Assembly: GCA_030512295.1 (NCBI GenBank)
Contig: JAULSR010000002.1
Span: 5,208,001 to 5,272,000, forward strand
Length of the DNA stretch: 64,000 bases
DNA from: Bombardia bombarda
Lineage: Eukaryota; Ascomycota; Sordariomycetes; Sordariales; Lasiosphaeriaceae
Direction: 5' to 3'
The position numbers were made by a program, and so were the translations under genes. The stretch's first letter is position 1. The number at the start of each line of letters is the position of its first letter. Under the pieces are notes generated by a model. That model was given only the letters and a program-made list of their open reading frames with translations. It was not told the origin of the DNA and ran no database searches. Positions 37,483 through 48,159 of the stretch are shown one piece after another.

Positions 37483-38694
37483 TTAGAAAACGCCGAGGAA
37501 TGTCAAGACCATGGCCATCATCACGATGCAAACCGAGCCCTTCACACCGCCACGCTTGTCTTTGTTCGAGTCTCCACCACTCTCGGCGGATGCGGTAGCG
37601 GTAGCAGACTGCATTGGTGGCAAGGTGTAGTTACGTGTACCGTTGCCATATGGTACAGGGGCAGCAGACGCAGAGACCGCGACGCCAGTGCTGAATCCCG
37701 AAGGCGCACCATACCCGGAGAGGGCGTCGGCGGTGCCGTATCCTGTTGGTACAGCAGACCCAGAGAGGGCGTCGGCTGTACTATATGCCATAGGCAAAGT
37801 AGTCGAAGAGACCACGGCGCCAGTGCTGAGTTTCGTAGACACAAGGGACTTAGAGAAAGAGAAAGGCACGCCAGTGCTGTATCCCAAAGGCGCAAGGGAC
37901 CCCGAGAGAGCATCCACAGTGCTATACCCAATTGGTGCAACAGACGCAGAGACCACAGAGCCAGTGCTGTATCCAATAGTTGAAGTAGACGCAGAGGCTA
38001 CGACGCCGGTGCTGTACCCCATAGCAGCACCAGACTTGGACACCGCAGCACCAGTGCTGTATCCCATGGCCGGGACAGACCCAGAAAGGGCATCGGCGGT
38101 GCTGAAAGACATGGCAGGCTCGTTGGGCTTGCTGGCGGTGACAAATGTAAGGCTGGGGGAAATTGTCACAGGCATGGGTACAGGAACAGTTGCTGTCGTA
38201 GTGAAGGCAGAGCATGGGCCCCCACCCTCAGAGAGCGGGAATAGAGTCCAGGTCTGAGTCTCCGTCTCGGTAGTAGTGCTCAATGTATAGGTAAAGGTCG
38301 ACGAGAGAGTCTCTGTGGTAGTCGAATCAGGACAGATGGTCGAAGTAAGAGTCTGCGTCTCGGAAGAAGTGGTGGTGGTCAATCCGGAAGTGGTGATGGG
38401 CGTGCTGGGCTCCGGGATGCTGGTAGTCTGTCCATAGCCGAAGACGGAGTCTGAAACCAGCATGGCAAGAACAGAGGCCGGGATCTCATTGGCAAGGGCT
38501 CCAATAGCGCCGACTAAGTTACGACAGTTTTAGGCAGGAGTTGACTTGATCGCAGACCAAAGGATGACAGAATACTTACACTGAACAGTATTGACGACCA
38601 TCAAAGCATAAAACATGGTAGCGACAGCAAGGAGTATGGTGTTAATCATGCTCTTCTTGCCGCTGGCCATGTTTTTCTCGCCAGTGAGCCTCAT
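37483..38694 (-). CDS. Ser/Thr-rich repeat wall protein, probably GPI-anchored
   Basis: Likely cell-surface or wall protein; specific function not recognised. Exons 38694-38580 and 38513-37483 (intron 66 nt, GTAAGT...AACTTAG) give 381 aa. A hydrophobic segment at about residues 17-36 (INTILLAVATMFYALMVVNT) may act as signal or signal-anchor. A Thr/Ser-rich stalk follows (TSGLTTTTSSETQTLTST and further TTTET runs). Residues of about 173-328 are roughly ten imperfect 15-residue repeats of the form (M/I/L)GYSTG-x-x-V-S-x-S-x-A-P. The tail has NGT and NYT sequons, a small-residue SGGDSN segment and a hydrophobic end (VCIVMMAMVLTFLGVF), as in GPI-attachment signals. An alternative start is Met9 (38670). 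A 5' UTR intron is likely (donor CAG|GTAAG near 38995, acceptor TTTTCGCAG near 38731). The opposite strand is also open across the repeats but is a shadow. Confidence 0.78.
37644..38112. repeat. 45-bp coding tandem repeat (about 10 units)
   Basis: Degenerate 45-nt units encode the 15-residue GYSTG-type repeats of the wall protein; copy number could vary between strains. Confidence 0.8.
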
Positions 38695-41102
38695 CGCGTA
38701 GTCTTTGACAAGACGTTGAACGAGTGACTGCGAAAATGAGGTCAGAAATACACTCCAGTGAGAGGTTTGGGGCAACGCTTAAGGTTTCTGTAAATTCAAG
38801 CAAACTGTGCTTGGCAGATATCTGAATCGAGGTTTCAAAAAGGGAGAAGAGGGTACAGAGGTAGTGGATGCTGGAGTGAGCTATGGAAATCTTGATGCGT
38901 CTCGGAAACCGAACGATGCGGCGGCCTACTCGCGTGTTTGGGAATTTTGGACCCGCGAGAAATGGAACAGAGAAACTCGGCTGCTAGTGATCTTACCTGA
39001 TGTTTAGTAGCTGATACTGACTGAGTAGTAGGTCTGTATATCTGTACGGAAAAGACTGTAGTCGGCGAGGGAGTGACGAGAGAGAGAGAGGTAACGAATG
39101 CGGTGTGCGGAGGTTTGGTGTTGGGAGGGGAAGAAAAAAGGCAAAGCAAAGAGGACGGGAAATATTTTATGGCTGCTCAGGACCACGTGGGGAAATTCGG
39201 CCAACTGAGGGGTGGGCAGGTAAAATGAGGGTGTCGATGGGATGAAATAGGTCATGAGGAGCCGGTGGCAGTCTTCTGGAAAACGGGAAGGCGCGCCCCA
39301 GGTCGTTGGTCGTTGCGGTGGGTGACGGGCAGTCGAGCTCAAATCGGGTTCCTAGGCCCTCAAGGTCCTCCAGGGCAGGCAGTCCAAGCCAGTACTAGTA
39401 GCACCGTCATCGGTCGCCTCAGATCAACTTCACCACTGATCAACTTCGTATGGCCACTGTACAGTACTCATACCCACCCACTACCTGGGTCGACTCTTCA
39501 CAGCCCGCCTTTTGCACCTTCTAGAAATCTCCATGTACAAGAGTAGGGCCAAAATGGTATTTCCCTCCAGCTATGCCACCGTTACGAGGCCCATCGCCTC
39601 TCAAGGTCCTCTCAAAGTCCTGTAATTTTAGCTTTAGACCCTTAGCACGGAGTTGAACTTGAGATAGAAGATACTGATATCATGCAGTCACCCAGCACAG
39701 GAGCTTGCTGAAAGAAATTGTGCAGCACATGATGGGCCGACTATTCGGACGTATGCTCCAGCAGATCAAAAAGGCCATGCTGACCCGAGCTCGAACTCAC
39801 GCCAAATAAATCTACGGACAAGTGATATACATATATTGGCCCATTGGTTTTCTGTGTCCCATGAAAACTTTTAACTTGGCAACATACATCGACAGCTAAT
39901 CCCTCTTTTTGTATTGAGAAACTGCATGCGACTGAGCATAAGCCGATAGTAACATGTATCGGTTCACCTAGCATCCTTTTTATCCTACAACATGTAGTTT
40001 GCCTGCTGCAGTGTAAAGGGGTACTCGCCGCATCATCACTAGTAATGGTGAACGAAAGAACCCTCAGTCTCTATCATGGGACTTCTTGTATTTGAACCGT
40101 AATGTTCGTAATCAAGTCATGCTTTGACATTAAATTTTAGAGCCTTTGAGTTCGACCATCTATTTTCTTTTTCCTCCCATAAAGCGGCCTTCTGAAACAG
40201 CTACAATTGTTAGACTGGGAATATACAAACAGGTTGTAAGCAAGCAAACATCACAATGCATAAAAATGTTCATCACTACCCTGGAAGGTTGGTTGGTTGG
40301 TTATCTAAGTATTGTCCTTAGCCAAATATCTAGGTGCCTGATCATTGCTAAAGAAAAGGGGTCAGCCTTGGCAAACATGATGTTTTTGTTGCCTCGGTGT
40401 CTATACTTCGTACTGATCTAAGACCCTGACTAATGAATATGCAACCATACCTAGATTACCTTGGGTTCCGACCCAAGTCCATCCATTCGAGTCTCCCATT
40501 TGTGAACACGTACCTTGCACAGGGCGCAATTCTATGCTATTAGGTAGATGTTTGTGCATAAAATAACCCCCTTAATAATCCACCGATTCTAGAACTACAC
40601 TTTCGCCCGAGTAAGTAACCATTAAACGTTATACGACTTGCACAGCAAGGCTTCAATCAAATATGGACAAAACCCAGAAGTAAAGGGGGGAAACGATTAT
40701 CTATTTATTCTTTCGCTGTGGTAAGTAACTGTTGAAAAAGTTTTTTGCTTACTCTATTTATCATGGCAAGAGAGTGAAAAGGGGGGGGGGGGGGGGGCCA
40801 AGGTCAGCCGGGACTGATCCCCGGACATTCGTTTGTTTGAAAACTGCCCTCCCCACACGCAAAAAGACGCTGGCGGCCAGTCTGTTTAGTTTTCTCTGGC
40901 ATCATGCTTCTCTGTCCCTTCCCGAGAACAATACCTACAATTGGCCTCCTACTGCCATCCCTCCAAATTTGAGACGCCTCGTACATGCTTCTTTCATTTC
41001 ATCTCCATTTATCCGTCTATCGAATGACATGACCATGGGGTCTTTGTTCCTTCCCCCAAACCAAACAAGCTCATGTTAATAGAAAAACTCTGGACCGCGG
41101 CT
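38695..41102. other. Intergenic, wall protein 5' flank to hsp88 3' end
   Basis: About 2.4 kb with no credible gene. The first 300-400 bases are probably 5' UTR (with an intron) and promoter of the minus-strand wall protein. An imperfect repeat pair occurs at about 40606-40632 and 40709-40735. A 17-base poly-G lies at 40781-40797, and the last part is the 3' UTR of hsp88. Confidence 0.55.
40781..40797. repeat. Poly-G tract (17 G)
   Basis: Uninterrupted G run about 300 bases beyond the hsp88 stop codon. Confidence 0.9.
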
Positions 41103-43740
41103 TTACGGGTCACCAGCCTCCTCAACCTCGGCCTTAGGAGGCGCGTCCGCATCCGTCATCTCCTCGTCCTTAGTGCTCTCTTGCGGTGTCTTGTCACCTC
41201 CAGCAGCCTTGCGGGCCTCCTCCTCAGCCGCAGCCTTTGCCGCCTTATCGGCCTCGATGCGAGCTTGGACAGCCTGACGATCCGCCTCTACCTTCTCGAA
41301 GTAGCGTTGGATAATGGGGCCAGCCAGGGACTTGATCTCATCCATCTTGGCGATGTACACGGCCTTTGTCGCGTCATCTCCCTCATCGTAGAGCCAGTCC
41401 TTCGTGTACAATCAGCAATTATTCCCACTCAAGCCATCAAAGTAAAAGAGATAAGCTTACCTCGCTTGCGTCGAGCTTTGTGCGGAGCTTGGCCTTCTCG
41501 TCGTCACTGGCGAGCTCGGAGTACTGGTCATCGAGCTTGTTGCGAAGATCGTAAATGAAGGTCTCAAGCTCGTTCTTCTTCTCCTCGGTGTCGGCTACGA
41601 GCTTATCCTCCATAACCATCTGGGCCTCCTTCTCGGCAGCCGCATTCTTGGCAGTCGCTTCAAGAGCTTGTGTGGCGCTGACGATGGGCAGCTCACCCTT
41701 ACGGACTTGTTTCTTGACCTTTCTTGTCTTGGGCTTAGACTCATCCTTAGCGTCTGTGTCCATGGCCTTGTGTAGAAAATGATTCATTAGCTGCCCTGTA
41801 CTTATATCCGCATCGGTCTCATCAAATGGCAAGTCTGGTGCATCAGCCCCGGTCTTGCGACGTTTTGGCGGCTTTCTGGCAGTCAACTCTTCAACTTCAT
41901 CGCCTGCGGGGCGCGAAGCGTGTTTCACAGACGAAGGGCTTTTGAAAATACTCACATCTGGGTCCTTATTGTCCGCATCCTTCTTGTCGTCCTCCTTGAT
42001 CTCCTCCTCAACTTCTTGGTCCTCGACATAGTAACCGCTCTCGACGTTCAGAATGCCGTGGATGTTGACTCGCGCCTTAAGCTTGCAGATCATGAAGTCC
42101 TCGGGTGCGCCGGTGGCCTTGACACCCTTGACCGAGAACCGGCCAATAAAGGCGGGGATCTTGCCGGGGAGCTCCTCGGGCTTGGTGTATCTAGCCTCGA
42201 GATCGAACGACTGTTTCCGGTAAAATGTGAGAATCTTGGTGGATGGCAGCACATTGCCCTTGTTAAAGACTGTCAGGCTGGTATCCTCATCCGGAATATC
42301 GGCATCCTTCTCCCACGCGAACTCGATCGGGTAAGTAATGACATCCTGGACAGCGAAGTCCCGGACCTTGAATACAGGGGAGAGAATGGCGCAGCTGAAA
42401 GCACAGCCGCGGGCCACAGCCTCGTCCTGGTTCATGGTGAAAGACAAGGGCTTTCCGAAGAAGGCCTGGATGCGCTCCTTGATGGCGGGCACACGGCTTC
42501 CGCCACCGACAACCTCAATGACATCAATGTCATCCTTGGTGAGCTTAGCATCGGCAAGAGCCTGCTCCAAAGGAGCCTGGACGCGGGTTAGGACGGGCTC
42601 GACAAGGGCCTCGAACTCCTCGCGGGTGATCATGGCGCGCACATCGACGTCGTTCATGAGCGACTCGATGTTCAGGGGAGCCTGCAAGTTGGCGGACAGG
42701 ATCTTCTTGAGCTTCTCGGCAGCGGCAAGGACACGGGTCATAGCCTTTCCATTGGTTGTGATGTCGATCTTATACTTGCCGAGGAACTCCTTGGCAAGGT
42801 GGTCGACAAGAGCCTTGTCGAAGTTGCGGCCGCCAAGGTGACGGTCGTAGGCGGTGGACTTGACAGCGAGCTCGCCCTTCTTGAACTCGATGATGGAGCA
42901 GGTGTAGTTGCTGTGACCGACGTCAACAAAAGCCACTCTGCGGGGCTTCTCATCGGCAGCAGGCAAATCCAGCTTTGTGATGCCGTATCCCAGAGCGGCA
43001 GCGGTGGTGTCGTTCATGAGGCGAAGGACCTTGAGGCCGGCAATCTCGGCGGCATCGATCAGAGTTCTGCGCTGGATATCGGTGAACCAGGCGGGCACGC
43101 TCATGACCATATCAGAGACGGGGAGCTTGATCTCACTGGCGGTGATCTGCTTGATCTTGCCCAGGAACATGGCAACGAGGGCTGTGGAGGTGAACTGCTG
43201 CTTCTCGCCCATATATGTCACCTCGGCGCCGACCTGGCCGTTGACGTCAACCAGGGGGGCCGAGACAAACTGCTGCTCGAGCTGGACATCGGGATCGTTG
43301 AAGGAACGGCCGGCCAGGCGCTTGAGGGAGCTGACGGTGTTCTTCAGGTTAGAGATCTCCTGGGTCTTTGCGGCCTCTCCGAGATAGCGGGACTTGGGCC
43401 CGAATCCAACAAGGGACGGGGTAGCCCGGTTGGAGACTTCGTTAGTTATCTAGAAGGACAACATGTTCAGTATAGACTCTTCGTATTATATGGCTACCTG
43501 GGTGATGGGCACGGGGCAGTTGCTGCGCTTGTTGGGATGGGTTGGTTGGCACATACAACATCGACACCTCTATTTCTTGCGACAGCAATGACTGTATTCA
43601 GCGTTCCGAAATCGACACCTAGAATAAAGCAGCCGGGTCAGCCATCATGTCTGCCAAAGGAGAGTTGGTGGTTGAAGGAGAGGGGCGGGTGACGAGAGCG
43701 GGTTGGGTGATGCGGGCTGCGACTTACCGACGACACTCAT
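41103..43740 (-). CDS. hsp88: Hsp88, Hsp110/SSE-family chaperone and Hsp70 exchange factor
   Basis: Cytosolic Hsp110: holdase and nucleotide-exchange factor for Hsp70 (family knowledge). Exons: 43740-43728, 43618-43557, 43449-41956, 41766-41461, 41399-41103; 723 aa, close to the Neurospora Hsp88 length. The protein starts MSVVGVDFGTLNTVIAVARN (ATPase phosphate-1 motif). The nucleotide-binding domain runs to about residue 385, with AFVDVGHSNYTCSI and VVGGGSRVPAIKE. A beta-sandwich follows, then an acidic loop, and then a helical domain beginning near TRKVKKQVRKGELP. The C-terminus is Ala/Lys/Glu-rich. Introns of 109 and 107 nt lie very near the start and isolate a 13-nt and a 62-nt exon, an arrangement common in fungal Hsp70 genes. 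The segment 41767-41955 has GTGAGT and CACAAG ends but is stop-free and 63 codons long; if retained, the protein is 786 aa. Codon choice in the exons is strongly biased, as in highly expressed genes. Confidence 0.95.
41767..41955 (-). other. Stop-free, frame-preserving intron (exitron candidate) in hsp88
   Basis: The segment lies in the acidic loop. It begins GTGAGTATTTTC, has a CTAATGA branch-like site and ends CTACACAAG. Its length of 189 nt is a multiple of three. Without it the loop reads KKDADNKDPD-AMDTDAKDE, which matches the usual family loop. With it, 63 residues are added, including KPPKRRKTG. Its codons (GAA, TTG, AGA, CCA, CTA) differ from the biased codons on either side. Confidence 0.7.
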
Positions 43741-45535
43741 GTTGGGCGGTGGGGGGAGGAGGGGCACTGTGCTGTAGACGGAGAGAATGGTGTAAATAAG
43801 TTATCAGGCGAATGGGCGCAGGTGGATTCGGCTCACCAGCAGAGACGAGTCTCAGCGATGTAAAAGGGTCGGTAGGGGAGTTGACTGCGCCGGTGTGAGC
43901 CTGGCAGCGTTGATGGGTCGTGAGGAAGAAATCAAAGATTTCTTTGGTCGTGCTTCGTGGATGTTATCGTGCACGGAGAGTGGGTATGTATGAGGTGCTG
44001 TATGTAGTGTAGGTTGGCAGAGAAAAAAATCAGAGTTGCCCGACATTACTAGCACAGGGCAGATTTCCCCTCCAAGAACCTCGCGGTTTTCATAACCCCG
44101 CCCCCGGGGTCCGGACGTGCCAAGCCTACCGCCCCGCCAGAAGCTGAGAGAACGTTCTCGCTTGATCCATCCTCGATTCACCAGAAGGCAGCCAACCACC
44201 AACCTCCGTACTAAAGCCTCCTGTTACCCAATTAGTCGGCCAGCTTTTCTACACTAACAAATGTCTTTCTGTCGATATGGCATCTATGTACCGGCTCTTT
44301 TCGATTAAGATGATTTGCGGTACTCAACCCAGTGGTGGGCCAAGATGGCCAAGATAAAAGACACGCAACCCCTCCAGCTCCTTCCATTCGACACGTAGGT
44401 ACATGTACATGCCTCAAGCCATGATCGAGACAAGACATAACAGCCTCAAAGTGATCTGTGCTCCAGATGGATGTCTATCTGTCAGCAAGGCAGGTACGGG
44501 ATACATGGCCCGGAATCAGTTTCCATCAATCGAACTCGCTCAACACCCACCCCCGAGCGGGAACCTATCATCCCACCTCACCACCTACCTGCCCTTCGAG
44601 CTGCCGCCCTCACCAGCCCAAGCCGGGCGCCCCAAAAAACCCCACCATCAAACTCGATGTCCCAATGAGAAGCGTGCAAATTCCGGCCCAAGGTAGGTAC
44701 GGATCGGCACCTAACCTCCTTGGTATGGGGTCTGAGATTAAAGCTTGGGTTTGTTAATATCGACATATGCGAATGCTGTATGTCAAAAAAGGTCTACAGC
44801 GCCCTCATCTCCTTTGGGCTTCTAAGTCAAAGTCGGTATGCTCTCGAATTCCCATCATGCGACACACATGCGAACCACCTTTTACAAAGTGCTTGCGGTA
44901 TACACGTGGTGGTGGATCAGTGATCAGACGAGTGTCGGTGCATGATCCCCTTGCCCCGTTTCCCCCCCCCCCCCACGAAACCCTCCACGACGATTGCATA
45001 ACCATTTTCCGTTCTGGGATTCGTGCAAGGCATATATACAAACATGCACCGGAGGGCATTTTTTGATGGCGAATTACAAGTCCAACTCCCGGGAAAACAA
45101 GTCTTTATTGGCCGTGTCTAATTTGCTGCCTTAATCACAACAGTATTTGAGCATGTATACCTATACTATATACCCCAGTTTCAGTTTTGTGGTGTTTCTC
45201 GGGTTGTACTAACAACCGTCTCTTACATGAGATAAATGCAACGTTTCCTTACACGACTTACTTTCCGCACCAAAATCGCACATAAACAAAGGATGTTTGT
45301 TGATAAAAAGAAGAAATTCCTCAGACCCTGAAATATGTGTTATCTGTTAACCACCCCATCTTCGTCTAAATGTCGGTACCCTCCCCGCAACTGCACCATG
45401 TCTCCCCCCAGATGAAGTTGGGCAAAGTCGTATGGTGTGCGTTGGGAGTAGTCGATTCATTTCTCCATCGGTGTTTGCCGTCGTGGGTGTGAAATGTTTG
45501 GCCCTGTAGTCGGCACCCCTGCTCTCCGCCCTCAA
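43741..45535. other. hsp88 promoter region and chitin-synthase 3' flank
   Basis: About 1.8 kb without a credible gene. The first part (plus coordinates rising from 43741) is the promoter of the minus-strand hsp88 gene, and the last few hundred bases are the 3' UTR of the chitin synthase. Confidence 0.6.
44139..44159. promoter_or_regulatory. Heat-shock-element-like site upstream of hsp88
   Basis: A GAA at 44140, a GAA at 44150 and a TTC at 44155 sit on a 5-base grid; the last two form the perfect palindrome GAACGTTC. This is about 400 bases upstream of the hsp88 ATG and fits a gapped HSF-type element. Regulation by HSF1 is inferred from the site and from the gene family. Confidence 0.45.
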
Positions 45536-48159
45536 CTATCGGTGGTTGGTCCTTGGCCCCTGACTGTGTCTTGGGGAGGTGCCCCGGCTGTCGGGGTCGT
45601 AGTGTGACCCCCCTATCTGGTCCTCTACTTCATCCATTGTCGTTGATCCCACCCAACCTGCTCTGCCTAGAGGACTTCTTCCTGTTCGTGCTGTCGTGTT
45701 TGGCGGTGGCACAATCTGTTGCCGAATGGCTCTGTAAGAGTCCGAATGGTGTAATTGGCCCCGCTCTTGGGACAAGCTGCCAGAAGCGAGGCTCTCGGCG
45801 CTTGACATTCTTTGATGCGGTGGCCGCCTAGAACCAGCAGCCATCAAGAGCGAGTCCACAGCATCAGTGAACCCAGCCCGTCGGAGCTCGGACTCGGAGA
45901 ACTCGTATACCTGCCCGGGAGGAGGCTCCTGGTTAACTCGAGCATTGCTAGTAAACTGGTTTACCTGGCTTGCCTGAGCAAGTTCGTATTTTCGCCTGTC
46001 CTCGTCTCCCATTATGCTCTCTACCCTCCGAGGCATGTAAACCGAGAAGTTGCCAGTCTGCGCTGAAAAGCTGCTGTCAAACGAGTCGCGATGTTGCAGC
46101 TGTCTTTTGCCCGCGAAATGAGAGCCAGCGAGGGCACTAACACTCGCCATGGAATCATCCGCGTGCTGGTACCAACCGCTAGGTGTTCTCTCAGGTGCCG
46201 CGAACTTGCCAACGAGCTTGTCTGGAGGCTGTAGGAGACTCTTGGACCTGCCAACTCCACTGCTCTTAATATCCCCCTTCCTTTCTTGCGTCGCAGGAAT
46301 AAAGGACTCGGGAACGATGTTTAGATCATCCCCGGTCTTCTCAGCTTGTTCGATAGCCTCTTGAGGAGTCGTATGCGGATCAGCGGCTGCAGCATCGGCT
46401 CGTGGGCCACCCCAGGTTCGCTGACCGGCCGTGAAAATGCCGTAAACCATATAATACCAGTTGAAGAAGGGATTTAAGACAAACATCATAGGGTACAGCA
46501 TGAGCTTGAAACGTTTCAGTTTCATCCCGAAATAAATCATCATCAACCAGTTCAGGCCGAGCGAGATACCAATGAAGCCAACTGGCAAGTCAACGACTCT
46601 CTTAGATGTTGTCATGAGAGCCAGGACCATGACGAAGAAGAGAAGTGCTGTTGTCCGTATAGTGTTTTGCATGAAGCGAACCAGAATCAGAATAGGATAC
46701 CGCTTCCAGAGTCGCCAGTCCGTCAACATGCAAACTTCGTTAGTGATAAATCCCAGGAACCATCGACGGCGTTGCTTGATAAGCGATTGCATCGTCTGGA
46801 CAGCCTCAGTCTTGCAAAATGCCGAGGTGCACATCTGGATTTGATATCGTTTCTTAGCACCAATCATGAACAGATGCGTTAGCCAGCGGTCTTCTCCTAG
46901 ATGACTCTTGGCAAAATCGAACAGATCCTCGCATTGCTCCGCCTTGTCGGCGAAGTAATATTTGGCCATGCGCCGAAATGCCGAAAATCGCAACATGGTT
47001 AGGGCACCTGGGAGACAAGTGACGGCGCCGCAGCCGGATTCAACTGTTCGCTCAAACAGCTGTCCGTGGACGTACTCCATATCCTGGAGCAGCGTGATAA
47101 GACTGTGCTTCTGAGTCGTCGACGTGATAACACCCGTCATAGCCAGCATATCCCTCCTGTTGCCTGGACTGAGCTCCATGTCGTATACGAAATTTTGCAG
47201 ACAGACGCGGTCCAGAATGCAGTCCGAGTCAATGAACAGAATGAAAAGGTTGTCGTTTCTCTTGAGGTATTCGTGATACACCTTGTCGATGAGCCTGAAC
47301 GTTTGTTTCTGGCATTGCCTCTTGCCGCCGTGTGGGAACCTCGAGACCGTGACCCTGGCGCCTCTGTACGATACATCTATGCTCTTGGGATAGGTCTCGA
47401 GTGTTAAAGGAACACCGAGTTTCTCGATAGTGTTGAGATATAGCTCGTCTTCTTGGTCACCGTCGAAAGAGAGAAACACGTGGATACACGACGGCGGATA
47501 ATCGCATTCGACGACCGAGTTGACGGCGGTAATCAGAATCTCAGGCTCCTCCTTGTAACAAGGCATTACAATAACAACTTTCGGGGCCGATACCTCATCG
47601 AGGATTTGCTTTATGCGCTTCGTCCGTCCAAGCTGGTGTGTGACGATTTGGTAGACGCAGAACAGCCATGGGATCGTCAGGAGACCAGCAAAACTGTAGA
47701 AAGCAAACCACTGAAGGAAGTTGACCATAGCCGGCGGCCAAATTCGTGTGACCTGGCTTGGAAGTGGCAGGGTCACAATCATGATGGGCAGGAAAATGCA
47801 TCTTGTTGAAGACAGTGTGTTAGCTGACGGTTTCCTTTGGCATCAATAATAATGCAATACACATGAGGTTTGGAGGGACAAAGTACCTTAGTAGGAAGAA
47901 CGCGAATCCTACTAACAGGGTCAGAACTCTGACCGTCCAGTGTTCCGCCTTCCTAAACACTTTCCACAAGCAGTACATGAATGCGGCCAGCCATAGGAAC
48001 CATTCAAGAAGAGCGGCCACCATCACCATCCCTACGATGGCAGTGTAAACAATCTGTACACACACAAGTCAATCAGTCCGCATCGAACGAAACGCGAGAA
48101 TCATCGACTATTTTGCATACCTCCTTGACCGGCCATGGTTCCAGTAGATCGTCGGCCAT
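45536..48159 (-). CDS. Chitin synthase, small myosin-less division III type (class VI/VII)
   Basis: Plasma-membrane family 2 glycosyltransferase polymerising UDP-GlcNAc into chitin. Exons 48159-48121, 48053-47887 and 47801-45536 (introns 67 and 85 nt, both with good branch sites) give 823 aa. The start MADDLLEPWPVKE is the first ATG. Three N-terminal membrane segments (about residues 14-46, 52-82 and 94-123) precede the cytosolic domain, which has CYKEEPEI (from 150), the UDP-binding FDGD (about 181-184), DSD (260-262), GEDRW (371-375) and QRRRW (412-416). Three further membrane segments (about 430-530) and a Ser-rich hydrophilic tail follow. There is no myosin motor and no cytochrome-b5-like domain, so it is the compact division III type, numbered VI or VII in different schemes. 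Hyaluronan-synthase-like enzymes share some motifs, but QRRRW and overall layout favour chitin synthase. Confidence 0.9.

Noticed and set aside
37643..38257. 204-codon plus-strand open frame with repeated VLYPIG-like units
   Set aside because: Exact antisense of the wall-protein repeats; no start context or splice-linked exons, whereas the minus strand has signal, repeats, GPI tail and an intron.
39770..39815. GAGTTCGAGCTC on the minus strand, like a tRNA T arm
   Set aside because: No cloverleaf can be completed from the flanking sequence.
42799..43692. 297-codon plus-strand open frame
   Set aside because: Shadow of the strongly codon-biased hsp88 exons on the other strand.
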